Shown here: positions 17,938 through 26,998 of the stretch, one piece after another | How positions within the stretch are numbered: the first letter of the stretch is position 1 | Layout of the letters: each line of letters starts with the position of its first letter | Origin: Bacteroidota bacterium | GTDB lineage: Bacteria > Bacteroidota > Bacteroidia > B-17B0 > Aurantibacillaceae | Assembly (NCBI GenBank): GCA_016711805.1 | Contig: JADJSH010000038.1 | Coordinates: 1-64,000, forward strand | Reading direction: 5' to 3' | DNA length: 64,000 nucleotides | The notes under the pieces: generated by a model | The model's database searches: none | The model's input: the letters and a program-made list of their open reading frames with translations, nothing else | What the model was told of the DNA's origin: nothing | Program-made: the position numbers and the translations under genes

Positions 17938-19890
17938 CTATTTAAACCTAATACCAACTAATAAAACATCATCAACTTGCTCCAAATCACCTTTCCATCC
18001 TTTAAAAACAGTTACTAATTCTAAATTTTGCTCATCCATAGGCTTGTTATTTATACTTAGTAATAATTCGTTTAATTGTTTATACTTAAATTTTTTGCCC
18101 TTCGGTCCGCCAAATTGATCAGCAAAGCCATCTGTATAAAGATATAACATATCTCCTGATTTTGCAGATAATTGAAAAAGAGTAAATGGTTCTGTTCTTT
18201 CACCTTTACCAACTGGCATTTTATCAGCCTTATGCTCTATGATTGAATTATTGGAAACAAGTACTGGCTTATTATTAGCGGCAGCATAGGTTACAATTTG
18301 ATTGTTTTCATGATAATCAATACACACTAATATAGCATCCATACCATCTTGCTGCCCATCACTACCAATACTTTCTATTAATCGTTTTCTAACAAAGTTA
18401 AAAACCTCGTGAGGCTCAGTAATATTTTTTTCTTTAACAGCCTCATTTAAAAATCCCATATTTAACAAACTCATAAATGCCCCAGGCACACCATGTCCCG
18501 TGCTATCGCAAACTGCTATATAAAATTTACCATTATGTTCGGTCGACCAATAAAAATCACCACTTACAATGTCTTTCGGATTAAAGAGTATAAAAAAATC
18601 ATCGAGGTTGGTTTTCAATAATTCTTCATTCGCTAATAAAGCATATTGAATTTTTTTCGCATAATTGATGGAATCCAATATTTCCTTTTGCTTATCATCA
18701 ACCAGTTCTTTCTGCTGAGCAATGAGAATATTCTTTTGTTCAAGTTCCTTATTTGTCTTTTGCTTAAGCCTGAATCCCCTATAAATAAAAATGGCTAACA
18801 AAATAACTAGGCCTAAGCCAATTCGAATCGCATTAATCTCATACTGCTGTTTTTTCAATACCACCTCTTTTTGAATGATATCATATTTCACTTCCATTTC
18901 CAACATCTTTCCTTGTAAACTTTCACTTGCCAAAGAATCATTTAGATTTTTAAATAAAATGTGATTTTGAAATGCCTCAGCATCATTGTTTAATCGATGG
19001 TAAGCTTTTGACAGATTGTTGTAACAATCTCTCTGAACTTCTAATAAATTTAGGTCTTTAGCCAAATCCAGTGATTTATTTGTGTACAATAATGACTTTG
19101 GATAATTATCAGTTTGATTATAAATTAAACCAAGAACATAATAACAATTACATAGCCCCTGTTTTTCATTCAAAATTTCGTAAATATCAATTGACTCAAA
19201 TACTCTAGATTCTGCCATTTGAAAATCGCCTTTTTTTAAATAGAGCTCCGCTAAACCTAAAATAGAATTTGCAATTGCAGAAGATGAATTATTCTTCTTA
19301 TAAATCAAAAGTGCGGAAGAACAATACGTTAGTGAACTATCGTAATTACCAGTATTTAAATATAAAATAGACAAATTATTAAGTACGTTAGCATATTTCT
19401 GATCATCATTTTTAGAAAATTGGAAATCTTTAGCTTTGTGATAAAATAAGGCGGCTTCAGAATATTTTTTTTGTCTGCTTAATAAATTTCCATACATATT
19501 GTACGATGCTTGAAGTTCATCATTCATGTTATTTTCAGTCAAAAATTGCTCATAATCATGGTAATAGGCAATAGCCAAATCGTAAATACCGCGTTGAAAC
19601 AGAAATCTTATTACGTTAGAATAATGTCTATTTATTCCGGAGGTGAAATTTATCTTTTGTGAAAGATTTAAAGCTGCTAAATTTATTTCAAAATAATCCT
19701 TTGATTTAAAGATATCAAATTGCCTTGAAAGGGTAAAATATAAATTCACTTTATTACTATCATCCGGTGCTTTGGCAATTAAAGTTCTTAAAGAATCTAC
19801 AATTCTGCTATTCTGGGAGAATAAAGAAAACGTCGATAAAAACAACATCAAGAAAACTATTGGTTTAAAAACTTCCCTCATATCTTTCAC
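17938..19890 (-). CDS. TPR-TM-SpoIIE receptor phosphatase (array gene 5)
   Basis: A GTG start (19888-19890) overlaps the TGA of array gene 4 by GTGA; an ATG three codons in is an alternative. The 650-residue protein has a signal peptide (to about 27), TPRs from about 40 to 310, a divergent linker (VKYDIIQKEVVLKKQQ) and a membrane helix at 353-372. The phosphatase domain is complete. It belongs with array gene 3 in reading FNPKD instead of FKPKD before the SGDFYW motif and GFADQFGGPKG at the fourth motif. The acidic motif reads DGMDAILVCID. It ends two bases before gene 6. Confidence 0.9.
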   Translation of the reverse strand: MKDMREVFKPIVFLMLFLSTFSLFSQNSRIVDSLRTLIAKAPDDSNKVNLYFTLSRQFDIFKSKDYFEINLAALNLSQKINFTSGINRHYSNVIRFLFQRGIYDLAIAYYHDYEQFLTENNMNDELQASYNMYGNLLSRQKKYSEAALFYHKAKDFQFSKNDDQKYANVLNNLSILYLNTGNYDSSLTYCSSALLIYKKNNSSSAIANSILGLAELYLKKGDFQMAESRVFESIDIYEILNEKQGLCNCYYVLGLIYNQTDNYPKSLLYTNKSLDLAKDLNLLEVQRDCYNNLSKAYHRLNNDAEAFQNHILFKNLNDSLASESLQGKMLEMEVKYDIIQKEVVLKKQQYEINAIRIGLGLVILLAIFIYRGFRLKQKTNKELEQKNILIAQQKELVDDKQKEILDSINYAKKIQYALLANEELLKTNLDDFFILFNPKDIVSGDFYWSTEHNGKFYIAVCDSTGHGVPGAFMSLLNMGFLNEAVKEKNITEPHEVFNFVRKRLIESIGSDGQQDGMDAILVCIDYHENNQIVTYAAANNKPVLVSNNSIIEHKADKMPVGKGERTEPFTLFQLSAKSGDMLYLYTDGFADQFGGPKGKKFKYKQLNELLLSINNKPMDEQNLELVTVFKGWKGDLEQVDDVLLVGIRFK

Positions 19891-22253
19891 ACCTTAATCC
19901 CTATTACACAAACATCATCTACCTGCTCTAAATTACCTTTCCATTGATCAAACGTGCTATCCAATTTCTGTTTTTGTTTTTCCATCGGTTCACCAGCAAT
20001 TGAGACTAAAATTTCCTGCAATTGTTTAGTCTTAAATTTTTTACCATTAACACCGCCAAACTGATCTGGGTAACCATCTGTTAATGTATAAATAGCATCG
20101 CCTTTTTGTAAATCAAAAGAATGCAACTTAAATGGTGTTGTATCTTTATCATGTTTGCCAATCGGCATTCTATCCGACTTTATTTCTATTAATTCTCCCT
20201 GTCTAACAATCCAAATAGGATTATTTGCGCAAGCGCAAGTCATTTTATTGTTCTTAACATCAATGCATATTAAACTAGCATCCATTCCGTCTTTTCCGCC
20301 CTCTTCACTTCCGTCGTTTTTTAAATTCTCAATCACTAAACGACGCGTTTCATTTAAAATTAAATCTGGGCTTTGAATTCCTTGGACAATAGCTTCTTTT
20401 AAACTAGCAATATTTACAATACTCATAATGGCGCCAGGCACACCATGCCCAGTACTATCGGCGGTAACAATAACAAAATTACTATTACTTAATGTTGTGG
20501 CCCAATAAAAATCTCCGCTAACAATATCCTTTGGCTTAAATAATACAAAATAGTCGTTTAGATTATCATCTAACATTTTTCTACTTGCTAGCAGAGAACG
20601 TTGAATTCGTTCAGCATAATTTATACTATCGGTAATCTCTTTATGCTTTTCCTCTAAAATTTGGCGTTGATTATTGATTTCTATGTTCTTACTTTCTAAA
20701 CTTATATTTTGCTGCTTTACTTCTAAGGTTCTTTCTTCTACTATTTTTTCTAATTTTTTATTGTCTTGTTCTAACTTTCTGGTTTGAAAAAAAATGATAA
20801 GCGATAAAAACAAATAAATAGAAGCAATTGATAGTGCGATAAATAAAAATTTAAAATAATAGACATTGTTTTTGGTATAACTTAAAAACACCAACTTCTC
20901 GTCCTTACCACAAATATAAAAGCCCTGTTTTGTTTCCTTATAACCAGTTTTTTCGAAGTTAGCTCTATAATCCATTTTAAATGGCAAGCCAGCAAAAACA
21001 ACATTTTCAAAATTATTATCATAAATCAATAGCCCCTTTTTACAAACTAGTACATTTTCAATAATGCTATCCGAATCTAAATCAAACTGTTTTAATTTGG
21101 TTTCAGAATCAATTTCTTTATGTATAACGAAAGGAATAAATTCTAGTTTATTATTTACAATAAATAAGGTATCCGAATTGCCAGCGTACAAAATAGTTTC
21201 TTTATTATTTATAATAGCCTTTTCAAATATGCCTCTATTAAATTTATTAAACGACTCGTTATTTAAACGAAGGTCAACTCTTTTCTCTTCAATAATATCT
21301 AAATTTTGATTAGCAATTTTTAAAACAGATAAACTATCCGATTGATTTATATAAGTTTCATGGATAAAATAAAACAATTTACCTTCCTCATAAAAAGGCA
21401 AAGCCCTAATCATACCTGTAAATCCATCTTTCTCTAGCTGTTTGCAAATCGGTTTAAACTCTTGATTTAAAATTCCAATATAAGCTTTGCAATCCGTTTG
21501 ATAATGAGCAATCTCGTTAGTATCTATACTCATTTTCTTTAAGGCTAAATTTAGCTTATCCTCAGGAACATTACAATTAGCATAAGATGTGTATACCAAC
21601 TGAGTTTTATCGTTCATTTTAACTGCATGAAAATTTGTGAAATAAGCAAATGCTAAATCCGTTTTTAAAAGTCTTCTATTTTTAAAGTCATAGGAAATAA
21701 TAGCTCTATTTTTAGCTCCAGCAGCAAAAGTAAATACGTATTCTTTTACATTGTCATCATTTAAATCGAGTACATCATTCTTAAAACATTCGGTTACATT
21801 TTTTTCAGCATCATAGGAAGCAATAAATTGATTGACTTTAGGAACTAAAATGTTTGTTTTGTTTTTTATGTCAAGTTCAAATGAAGAAAGAAATAGAGAA
21901 TCATTAAATGTTTTAAGATAAATAGCATCTAGCAAGCCATTGTTATCAATATCATTCCAAATTAATGTTCCTTTAACTAAATTACCTTTTTGGGAAACAA
22001 CATTTACTAATGTTTTATCATTCCATATTTCTCCATAAATATGGTCTTTTTCGATATTACCAATATCAAAGTTTTCTGTAATACCATCTCCATCTAAATC
22101 AATGTTGCGTTTGTATTTTGACCAATCTTTAAGAACTTCCAACTCGACATTAAACTTTTTGTAATGGTCGTTAATTAAATAAACAATCGGTAAACTAAGT
22201 AAGACACTTGTTAAAAGTTTAATAAAAAAGCTATACTTATTTTTTGATTTCAC
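19887..22253 (-). CDS. FG-GAP-like sensor-TM-SpoIIE receptor phosphatase (array gene 4)
   Basis: This 788-residue member has no TPRs. A membrane helix at about 10-27 is followed by some 430 extracytoplasmic residues with several D-x-[DN]-x-[DN] blocks: DLDGDGITENFDIG, DIDNNGLLDAIYL, DLNDDNVKEYVFTF and DLDSDSIIENVLV. These resemble the Ca-binding loops of FG-GAP/VCBS beta-propeller repeats. A second helix (about 463-490), a coiled coil and a SpoIIE domain of a second subtype follow: ITDSINYAERIQRSLLAS, TADSTGHGVPGAIMS, EGGKDGMDASLICID and MPIGKHDKD. The start codon is GTG. Only the ninth paralogue upstream (26999-28999) shares this phosphatase subtype. It probably senses something different from its TPR neighbours (inference). 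Confidence 0.88.
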   Translation of the reverse strand: MKSKNKYSFFIKLLTSVLLSLPIVYLINDHYKKFNVELEVLKDWSKYKRNIDLDGDGITENFDIGNIEKDHIYGEIWNDKTLVNVVSQKGNLVKGTLIWNDIDNNGLLDAIYLKTFNDSLFLSSFELDIKNKTNILVPKVNQFIASYDAEKNVTECFKNDVLDLNDDNVKEYVFTFAAGAKNRAIISYDFKNRRLLKTDLAFAYFTNFHAVKMNDKTQLVYTSYANCNVPEDKLNLALKKMSIDTNEIAHYQTDCKAYIGILNQEFKPICKQLEKDGFTGMIRALPFYEEGKLFYFIHETYINQSDSLSVLKIANQNLDIIEEKRVDLRLNNESFNKFNRGIFEKAIINNKETILYAGNSDTLFIVNNKLEFIPFVIHKEIDSETKLKQFDLDSDSIIENVLVCKKGLLIYDNNFENVVFAGLPFKMDYRANFEKTGYKETKQGFYICGKDEKLVFLSYTKNNVYYFKFLFIALSIASIYLFLSLIIFFQTRKLEQDNKKLEKIVEERTLEVKQQNISLESKNIEINNQRQILEEKHKEITDSINYAERIQRSLLASRKMLDDNLNDYFVLFKPKDIVSGDFYWATTLSNSNFVIVTADSTGHGVPGAIMSIVNIASLKEAIVQGIQSPDLILNETRRLVIENLKNDGSEEGGKDGMDASLICIDVKNNKMTCACANNPIWIVRQGELIEIKSDRMPIGKHDKDTTPFKLHSFDLQKGDAIYTLTDGYPDQFGGVNGKKFKTKQLQEILVSIAGEPMEKQKQKLDSTFDQWKGNLEQVDDVCVIGIKV

Positions 22254-22265
22254 TTGTTATACTTA

Positions 22266-24410
22266 TTAAAATCTAATTCCCATGATACACACATCATCCA
22301 CTTGTTCTAAATTACCTTTCCAACTAGTGAAATTTGCATCTAACCCCTCTTTTTGTTTTTCTAATGAATGGTTACTGAATGACATTAACAATTCATTAAG
22401 AGGTTTGTATTTAAATTTCTTGCCTTTAGGTCCTCCAAACTGATCGGCAAAGCCATCTGTATATAAATACAATACATCGCCAGGAGCTGTAGTTATTGAT
22501 CTTAAACTAAAAGACTCCATTCTCTCACCTTTACCAACAGGCATTTTATCTTTCGGCAATTCAATCACTTGATTATTAGAAATCAAAATTGGTTCATTAT
22601 TAGCTGCTGCATAGGTAATCTCATTTGTCTTTTTATCGATACAAATAATAATTCCATCCATCCCATCTTTTTGCTCTTCGCTACTAATCGAATTTATTAA
22701 TCTTAGTCTTACGTAGTTAAAAATCTCATGCGGATGTTCTATGTTTTTTTCTTTGATGGCTTCACTTAAAAAACCCATATTCAGCAAACTCATAAATGCG
22801 CCAGGGACACCATGCCCTGTACTATCACAGCAAGCTAAATAAAATTTTTCGTTATGCTCGGCTGCCCAATAAAAATCTCCACTCACAATATCTTTAGGGT
22901 TAAATAAAATAAAATAGCTCAATAAATTTTTCTTCAATAGATCTTCTTGAGCCAATAAAGCATACTGTATTTTTTTCGCATAATTAATACTATCTACCAT
23001 CTCCTTTTGATGTTCTTCGATAATAGATTTCTGTTTATGAACTTCTTCCTTTTGCTCGGATATAATTTTATTAGCTAAACGTTGTTTTTTTAGCCCATTG
23101 AAAATAAAAAAAGCCAATATGACAACTAAAAATAAAACAATGCTTATGGCTAGTATAACAATACGTTGCTTGTTTTTTTCTTCTTGAGCAACTGCATCTT
23201 TCTTATCTTGTTCAGCTTGCTTGATAGACTCCTTTTTTTCAAACTCAATTTTCAACTGTAATTCTTTTAAACGTTCAGTGTTTTCAGTATTAAAAGTGGA
23301 ATCATTATAGCTCTTGTATAATTTATAGGATTTAAAAGCGTTTGCAAAATCTCCTTTTAATTCATAATAACGAGCGTAGTTTTGATAACTCTGAGCTAAG
23401 TCATCTGAAGATTGTGATTTAATAGAATAATCATTTGCTTCTTTCAAATACTTCTCTGCCATTTTAAGATCATTTAAATCTAAATAAATACCAGTTAAAT
23501 TATTATATATTAATGCGGCTTGAGGGAAAAACTCATTTTCCTTAACAAGCATAATAGCTTCACCAAAATATTCAATAGCCTTATCATATTGATTTAAATC
23601 AGCATATACGTTCCCCATATTGGCATAAAGCATAATAGGATTTCGATAATCACCATCTTCAATTTTTGAAATTACTTGTTGCGCCTTGATATAGTTATCT
23701 ATAGCAAGTTGATTTAAATATTTGTTGTTTTTTAATTTGGCCTTTTCATTATAAATATTTCCCTTATTTGAATAACCAACAAATAGTGTTTTAAAATCAT
23801 TAATTGAAATACCTATTTGAATGGTTTTATTAAAGTACAATAAGGCCTCATCGTACTTTTTTTGTTCTTTTAAAATTACTCCAACATTACTATTACCTTT
23901 TGCCTTTTGTTTATCATTTCCCGAAATTTCAGCTTGCTGTAAATACCTTGAAAAATAATCATAAGCATTGATGTAGTCACCTATATAAAAATAGGAGTTA
24001 CCTAGTATGTTTACTAAATCAAAATAAACTACATTGGTTTTATCATTTACCTTAAGTAAAGCCTTTTTATGATAATAAATTGAACTATCAAATTCTGACC
24101 TGTCAAAAAACAGATCACCTATTCTTCGCAAACTATTAATATAACCTTTGTCATACTTTTTTGCTACTGACAATGTATTGGCCAATTGCCCGTGAAAGTA
24201 AGCACTATCAAATAACTCTAATTTATTAAATGTATAACACAAATAAATATGACTTTTAATAATAGACGTGTCAATTTTTTCTACTTGAAGTCGCTTGTAT
24301 ACAGAGTCAACCTTCTTATTTTGAGAAAAACTATTGGCATAAGCAGAAAGCAATATAATTAGGACTAACCAATATTTTTTTACAAAAATCATTTTGATTT
24401 CTTGAGTCAT
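22266..24410 (-). CDS. TPR-TM-SpoIIE receptor phosphatase (array gene 3)
   Basis: This 714-residue complete protein has a signal peptide (through about residue 29 if the first ATG is used; the ATG at codon 7 gives a more typical one) and TPRs from about 45 to 365. YNDSTFNTEN and the linker LKIEFEKKESIKQAEQDKK follow. The membrane helix is at 418-440, and the phosphatase is intact with AACCDSTGHGVPGAFMS-type and DGMDGIIICID motifs. It starts 7 bases after array gene 2 and ends 12 bases before gene 4. Confidence 0.9.
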   Translation of the reverse strand: MTQEIKMIFVKKYWLVLIILLSAYANSFSQNKKVDSVYKRLQVEKIDTSIIKSHIYLCYTFNKLELFDSAYFHGQLANTLSVAKKYDKGYINSLRRIGDLFFDRSEFDSSIYYHKKALLKVNDKTNVVYFDLVNILGNSYFYIGDYINAYDYFSRYLQQAEISGNDKQKAKGNSNVGVILKEQKKYDEALLYFNKTIQIGISINDFKTLFVGYSNKGNIYNEKAKLKNNKYLNQLAIDNYIKAQQVISKIEDGDYRNPIMLYANMGNVYADLNQYDKAIEYFGEAIMLVKENEFFPQAALIYNNLTGIYLDLNDLKMAEKYLKEANDYSIKSQSSDDLAQSYQNYARYYELKGDFANAFKSYKLYKSYNDSTFNTENTERLKELQLKIEFEKKESIKQAEQDKKDAVAQEEKNKQRIVILAISIVLFLVVILAFFIFNGLKKQRLANKIISEQKEEVHKQKSIIEEHQKEMVDSINYAKKIQYALLAQEDLLKKNLLSYFILFNPKDIVSGDFYWAAEHNEKFYLACCDSTGHGVPGAFMSLLNMGFLSEAIKEKNIEHPHEIFNYVRLRLINSISSEEQKDGMDGIIICIDKKTNEITYAAANNEPILISNNQVIELPKDKMPVGKGERMESFSLRSITTAPGDVLYLYTDGFADQFGGPKGKKFKYKPLNELLMSFSNHSLEKQKEGLDANFTSWKGNLEQVDDVCIMGIRF

Positions 24411-24417
24411 AAATAAT

Positions 24418-26613
24418 TTAAATTCTAATCCCTATTACACAAACATCATCTACCTGCTCTAAATTCCCTTTCCACTTATCAAACTCGTTAACAAGCAAAT
24501 TAGATTGATCATTCATTGACTTTTTAGAATTAGCTAGCAATAAATCATTTAACTGTTTGTACTTAAATTTTTTGCCCTTTGGTCCGCCAAATTGGTCAGC
24601 ATATCCATCCGTGTATAAATACAACACATCTCCCTCCTGCAAGGAAAGTGATTGTAATTTAAACGACTCCATTCTTTCTCCCTTTCCAACAGGCATTTTG
24701 TCTTTTGGTAAACTGATAATTTCGTTACTACTTATCAAAATAGGTTCGTTATTAGCAGCTGCATAAGTTATGGTCTTCGATTCAGTCTTACCATCAATAC
24801 AAATTAAAATACAATCCATACCATCCTGTTGACCATCACTTCCAATACTTTCAGTTAATCTAGTTCTTACATAATTTAGTATTTCGTTTGGCATAAGAAT
24901 ATTTTTTTCCTTAATAGCCTCGCTCAAAAATCCAATATTCAATAAACTCATAAAAGCACCTGGCACTCCGTGACCTGTGCTATCACAAACCGCTAAATAA
25001 AATTTTCCATGATGCTCGGTCGCCCAATAAAAATCTCCACTAACAATGTCTTTAGGCTTAAACAACACAAAATGTTCGGGCAAATTTTTACTTAAAAGGT
25101 TGTCATGCGCCAATAAAGCATACTGTATTTTTTTTGCATAATTGATAGAGTCAACAATTTCCTTTTGTTTTTCCTCAATAATTTCTTTCTGATGAGAGAT
25201 TTCAAGATTAGCAGATTGTAATGCATCGTTTTTAGCATTAATCATCTCATTTTTACTTTGCAAAATATTAGCATTATTTCTCTTTTGAATAAATGCTCTT
25301 ATTAAAACAATACATAAAATAAGCACACAAATTAATGCTCCAAAAATAAGATAGCGCTGTGCTTTTTCTTTTTCAAGCTGTTGTTCGTTTTTTATAATTT
25401 TAAGTTTGTCAATTTCTTCAGTCTTTTTAAGCTTATCAATTTCATACTGCTTTTTTTCTGATTCATACATTTCCTTGTATTCAGCTACCGCTTTCTGCGT
25501 TTCTTGACCAAGAATAGAATCCTTTACAACAATAAAATCTATATGGTATTTGTAGGCATTTTTAAAATCCCCAGTCATTCTATAAATCATCGAGGTTTTT
25601 TCTAAAACCTTAGAAAGCAAAAACAAATCCTTTTGATAATCAGCAATTTTCTTTGCTTCTGCAATGGCGCTGAATGCTTTAGCATATTTTGCTTGTGCAG
25701 CATATTGTGCAGACAAATTTATATAAATAGTAGCCATGCCACTCTCGTCTTCCGTCTCTTTTTTAAGCACCAAAGCTTCTTCTAAAATTTTTATTGCTTT
25801 TGGAATATTATGGTAATAATCCGATTCAATAGTACCTAAATTTGTTAATACTGTACCTAATGCTCTTTTTTCTCCAATACTCCTATATATTGTTTCTGCT
25901 TTGTTAAGATATTCGACTTGTTTATTTACGTCTTTTAATCCATCATAAGCTTGAGAAATAGAGTTATACTGATTAGCAGTAGCCTTTTTGTTTTCAAGTT
26001 TTATAAAAATACTTGCCGATTTTTCAAAATAACTTACAGCTTCTTTAAATTTTTCTAACCTTACCGACACATTTCCTAAATTACCATACGAAGAAGCTTG
26101 CATCGATTGATTTCCTAGCTTTTCGGCACATTTTAAAGCATACGTATATTGTGCAAATGCCTCTTTAAAATTACCTAAGCGCTCATATACCAAGCCACAA
26201 TTTCCATGACCCTTAGATTCCATTAAAGTGTCTTTTAAAACCACTGCAGTTTTTATCAATGTATCAAAATATTGGAGCGCTATTTCGTTATCTCCAGTGT
26301 AGTGAGTGGCTAATCCTAAAATATTATAGGCAGTCAAAAACTGTCTCTTATTTTTTCCATGTCTAGTAAATTCGAGCAACTTAATAGATGCTTTTTTACC
26401 CATTTCATAATCAGTAAAAACTATAAATTTTGAAAACGACTCAAGTGAATCGATTTTTTTTTGAGTAGGTGTTATGCTTAAAATATTTTTAAGATTTTGC
26501 TCGTACTCATTTTCTTGAGACGTTGCATTTAATGTGATAAGCAGCGACATCATAAATAGATACTTCCAAAATGATTTTTGCGGAGTAATTTGAAAAAAAT
26601 GTAACTGCTTCAT
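24418..26613 (-). CDS. TPR-TM-SpoIIE receptor phosphatase (array gene 2, first gene of the eight-gene operon)
   Basis: This 731-residue protein has an export signal (about 12-32) and TPRs over 55-370 (GHGNCGLVYERLGNFKEAFAQY, YGNLGNVSVRLEKFKEAVSYF and others). KDSILGQETQ and the linker YESEKKQYEIDKLKK precede the membrane helix at about 421-441. A long coiled coil leads to DSINYAKKIQYALLA and a complete SpoIIE domain ending EQVDDVCVIGIRI. It follows a terminator hairpin (26665-26703) and has a TAnnTTTA box just upstream. It therefore probably opens the transcription unit that runs without gaps over 40 bases down to 9761. Confidence 0.9.
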   Translation of the reverse strand: MKQLHFFQITPQKSFWKYLFMMSLLITLNATSQENEYEQNLKNILSITPTQKKIDSLESFSKFIVFTDYEMGKKASIKLLEFTRHGKNKRQFLTAYNILGLATHYTGDNEIALQYFDTLIKTAVVLKDTLMESKGHGNCGLVYERLGNFKEAFAQYTYALKCAEKLGNQSMQASSYGNLGNVSVRLEKFKEAVSYFEKSASIFIKLENKKATANQYNSISQAYDGLKDVNKQVEYLNKAETIYRSIGEKRALGTVLTNLGTIESDYYHNIPKAIKILEEALVLKKETEDESGMATIYINLSAQYAAQAKYAKAFSAIAEAKKIADYQKDLFLLSKVLEKTSMIYRMTGDFKNAYKYHIDFIVVKDSILGQETQKAVAEYKEMYESEKKQYEIDKLKKTEEIDKLKIIKNEQQLEKEKAQRYLIFGALICVLILCIVLIRAFIQKRNNANILQSKNEMINAKNDALQSANLEISHQKEIIEEKQKEIVDSINYAKKIQYALLAHDNLLSKNLPEHFVLFKPKDIVSGDFYWATEHHGKFYLAVCDSTGHGVPGAFMSLLNIGFLSEAIKEKNILMPNEILNYVRTRLTESIGSDGQQDGMDCILICIDGKTESKTITYAAANNEPILISSNEIISLPKDKMPVGKGERMESFKLQSLSLQEGDVLYLYTDGYADQFGGPKGKKFKYKQLNDLLLANSKKSMNDQSNLLVNEFDKWKGNLEQVDDVCVIGIRI

Positions 26614-26623
26614 CGCTGTTTTA

Positions 26624-26631
26624 TAAATATA
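26624..26631 (-). promoter_or_regulatory. possible -7 box of the SpoIIE array operon
   Basis: On the minus strand TATATTTA (one mismatch to TAnnTTTG) ends 11 bases before the ATG of array gene 2 and downstream of the preceding terminator. No convincing -33 element was found, so the call is tentative. Confidence 0.35.
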
Positions 26632-26664
26632 AATGAATCATAAAATGAATCTGACTTAGTATCA

Positions 26665-26703
26665 AATAAAAAAAACAAACTACTCAATAATAAAATTGAG
26701 TAG
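26665..26703 (-). terminator. rho-independent terminator after the 52-codon ORF
   Basis: On the minus strand a perfect 9-bp stem (CTACTCAAT pairing with ATTGAGTAG, 6-base loop, 26680-26703) is followed by a run containing eight consecutive T. It separates the upstream unit (paaZ, array gene 1, small ORF) from the eight-gene array operon. Confidence 0.85.
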
Positions 26704-26742
26704 CAATTGTTTCATATTTTTTACTAAAACTAGAAAAATACT

Positions 26743-26901
26743 TTAAGCTGTTGGATTACCATCTACGGCTTTCACCTTGTCTGTATCTCTATTTGCAGCA
26801 AGTAATTCATTTGATGGCAAAAATGCTTTTTTGGTTGATTTTGAATCAACTACTTTTGCAACTATTTTTTCTGTTTTTTTAGAACCCCATTTAATTTTCA
26901 T
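26743..26901 (-). CDS. small Lys-rich hypothetical protein (52 aa)
   Basis: An ATG at 26899-26901 opens a 52-codon frame ending TAA at 26743-26745. The product begins MKIKWGSKKTEKIVAK and ends KVKAVDGNPTA. It is basic at the N-terminus, has no signal peptide, membrane helix or Cys, and is not one I recognise. Support for it being real: it fills the only sizeable gap (385 bases) in the array, it is followed by a strong terminator in the right orientation, and it has the composition of a genuine protein rather than A/T noise. It could be a small partner or regulator of the adjacent phosphatases, or a modified peptide (inference only). Confidence 0.55.
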   Translation of the reverse strand: MKIKWGSKKTEKIVAKVVDSKSTKKAFLPSNELLAANRDTDKVKAVDGNPTA

Positions 26902-26998
26902 GATATTTGGTTTTAGTGTTATTAAATATAATATTAAATTCTAATTTTCACAATACATATCTCTTCAAAGTCCAAGTCTGGTATTATCATAGCAATTT

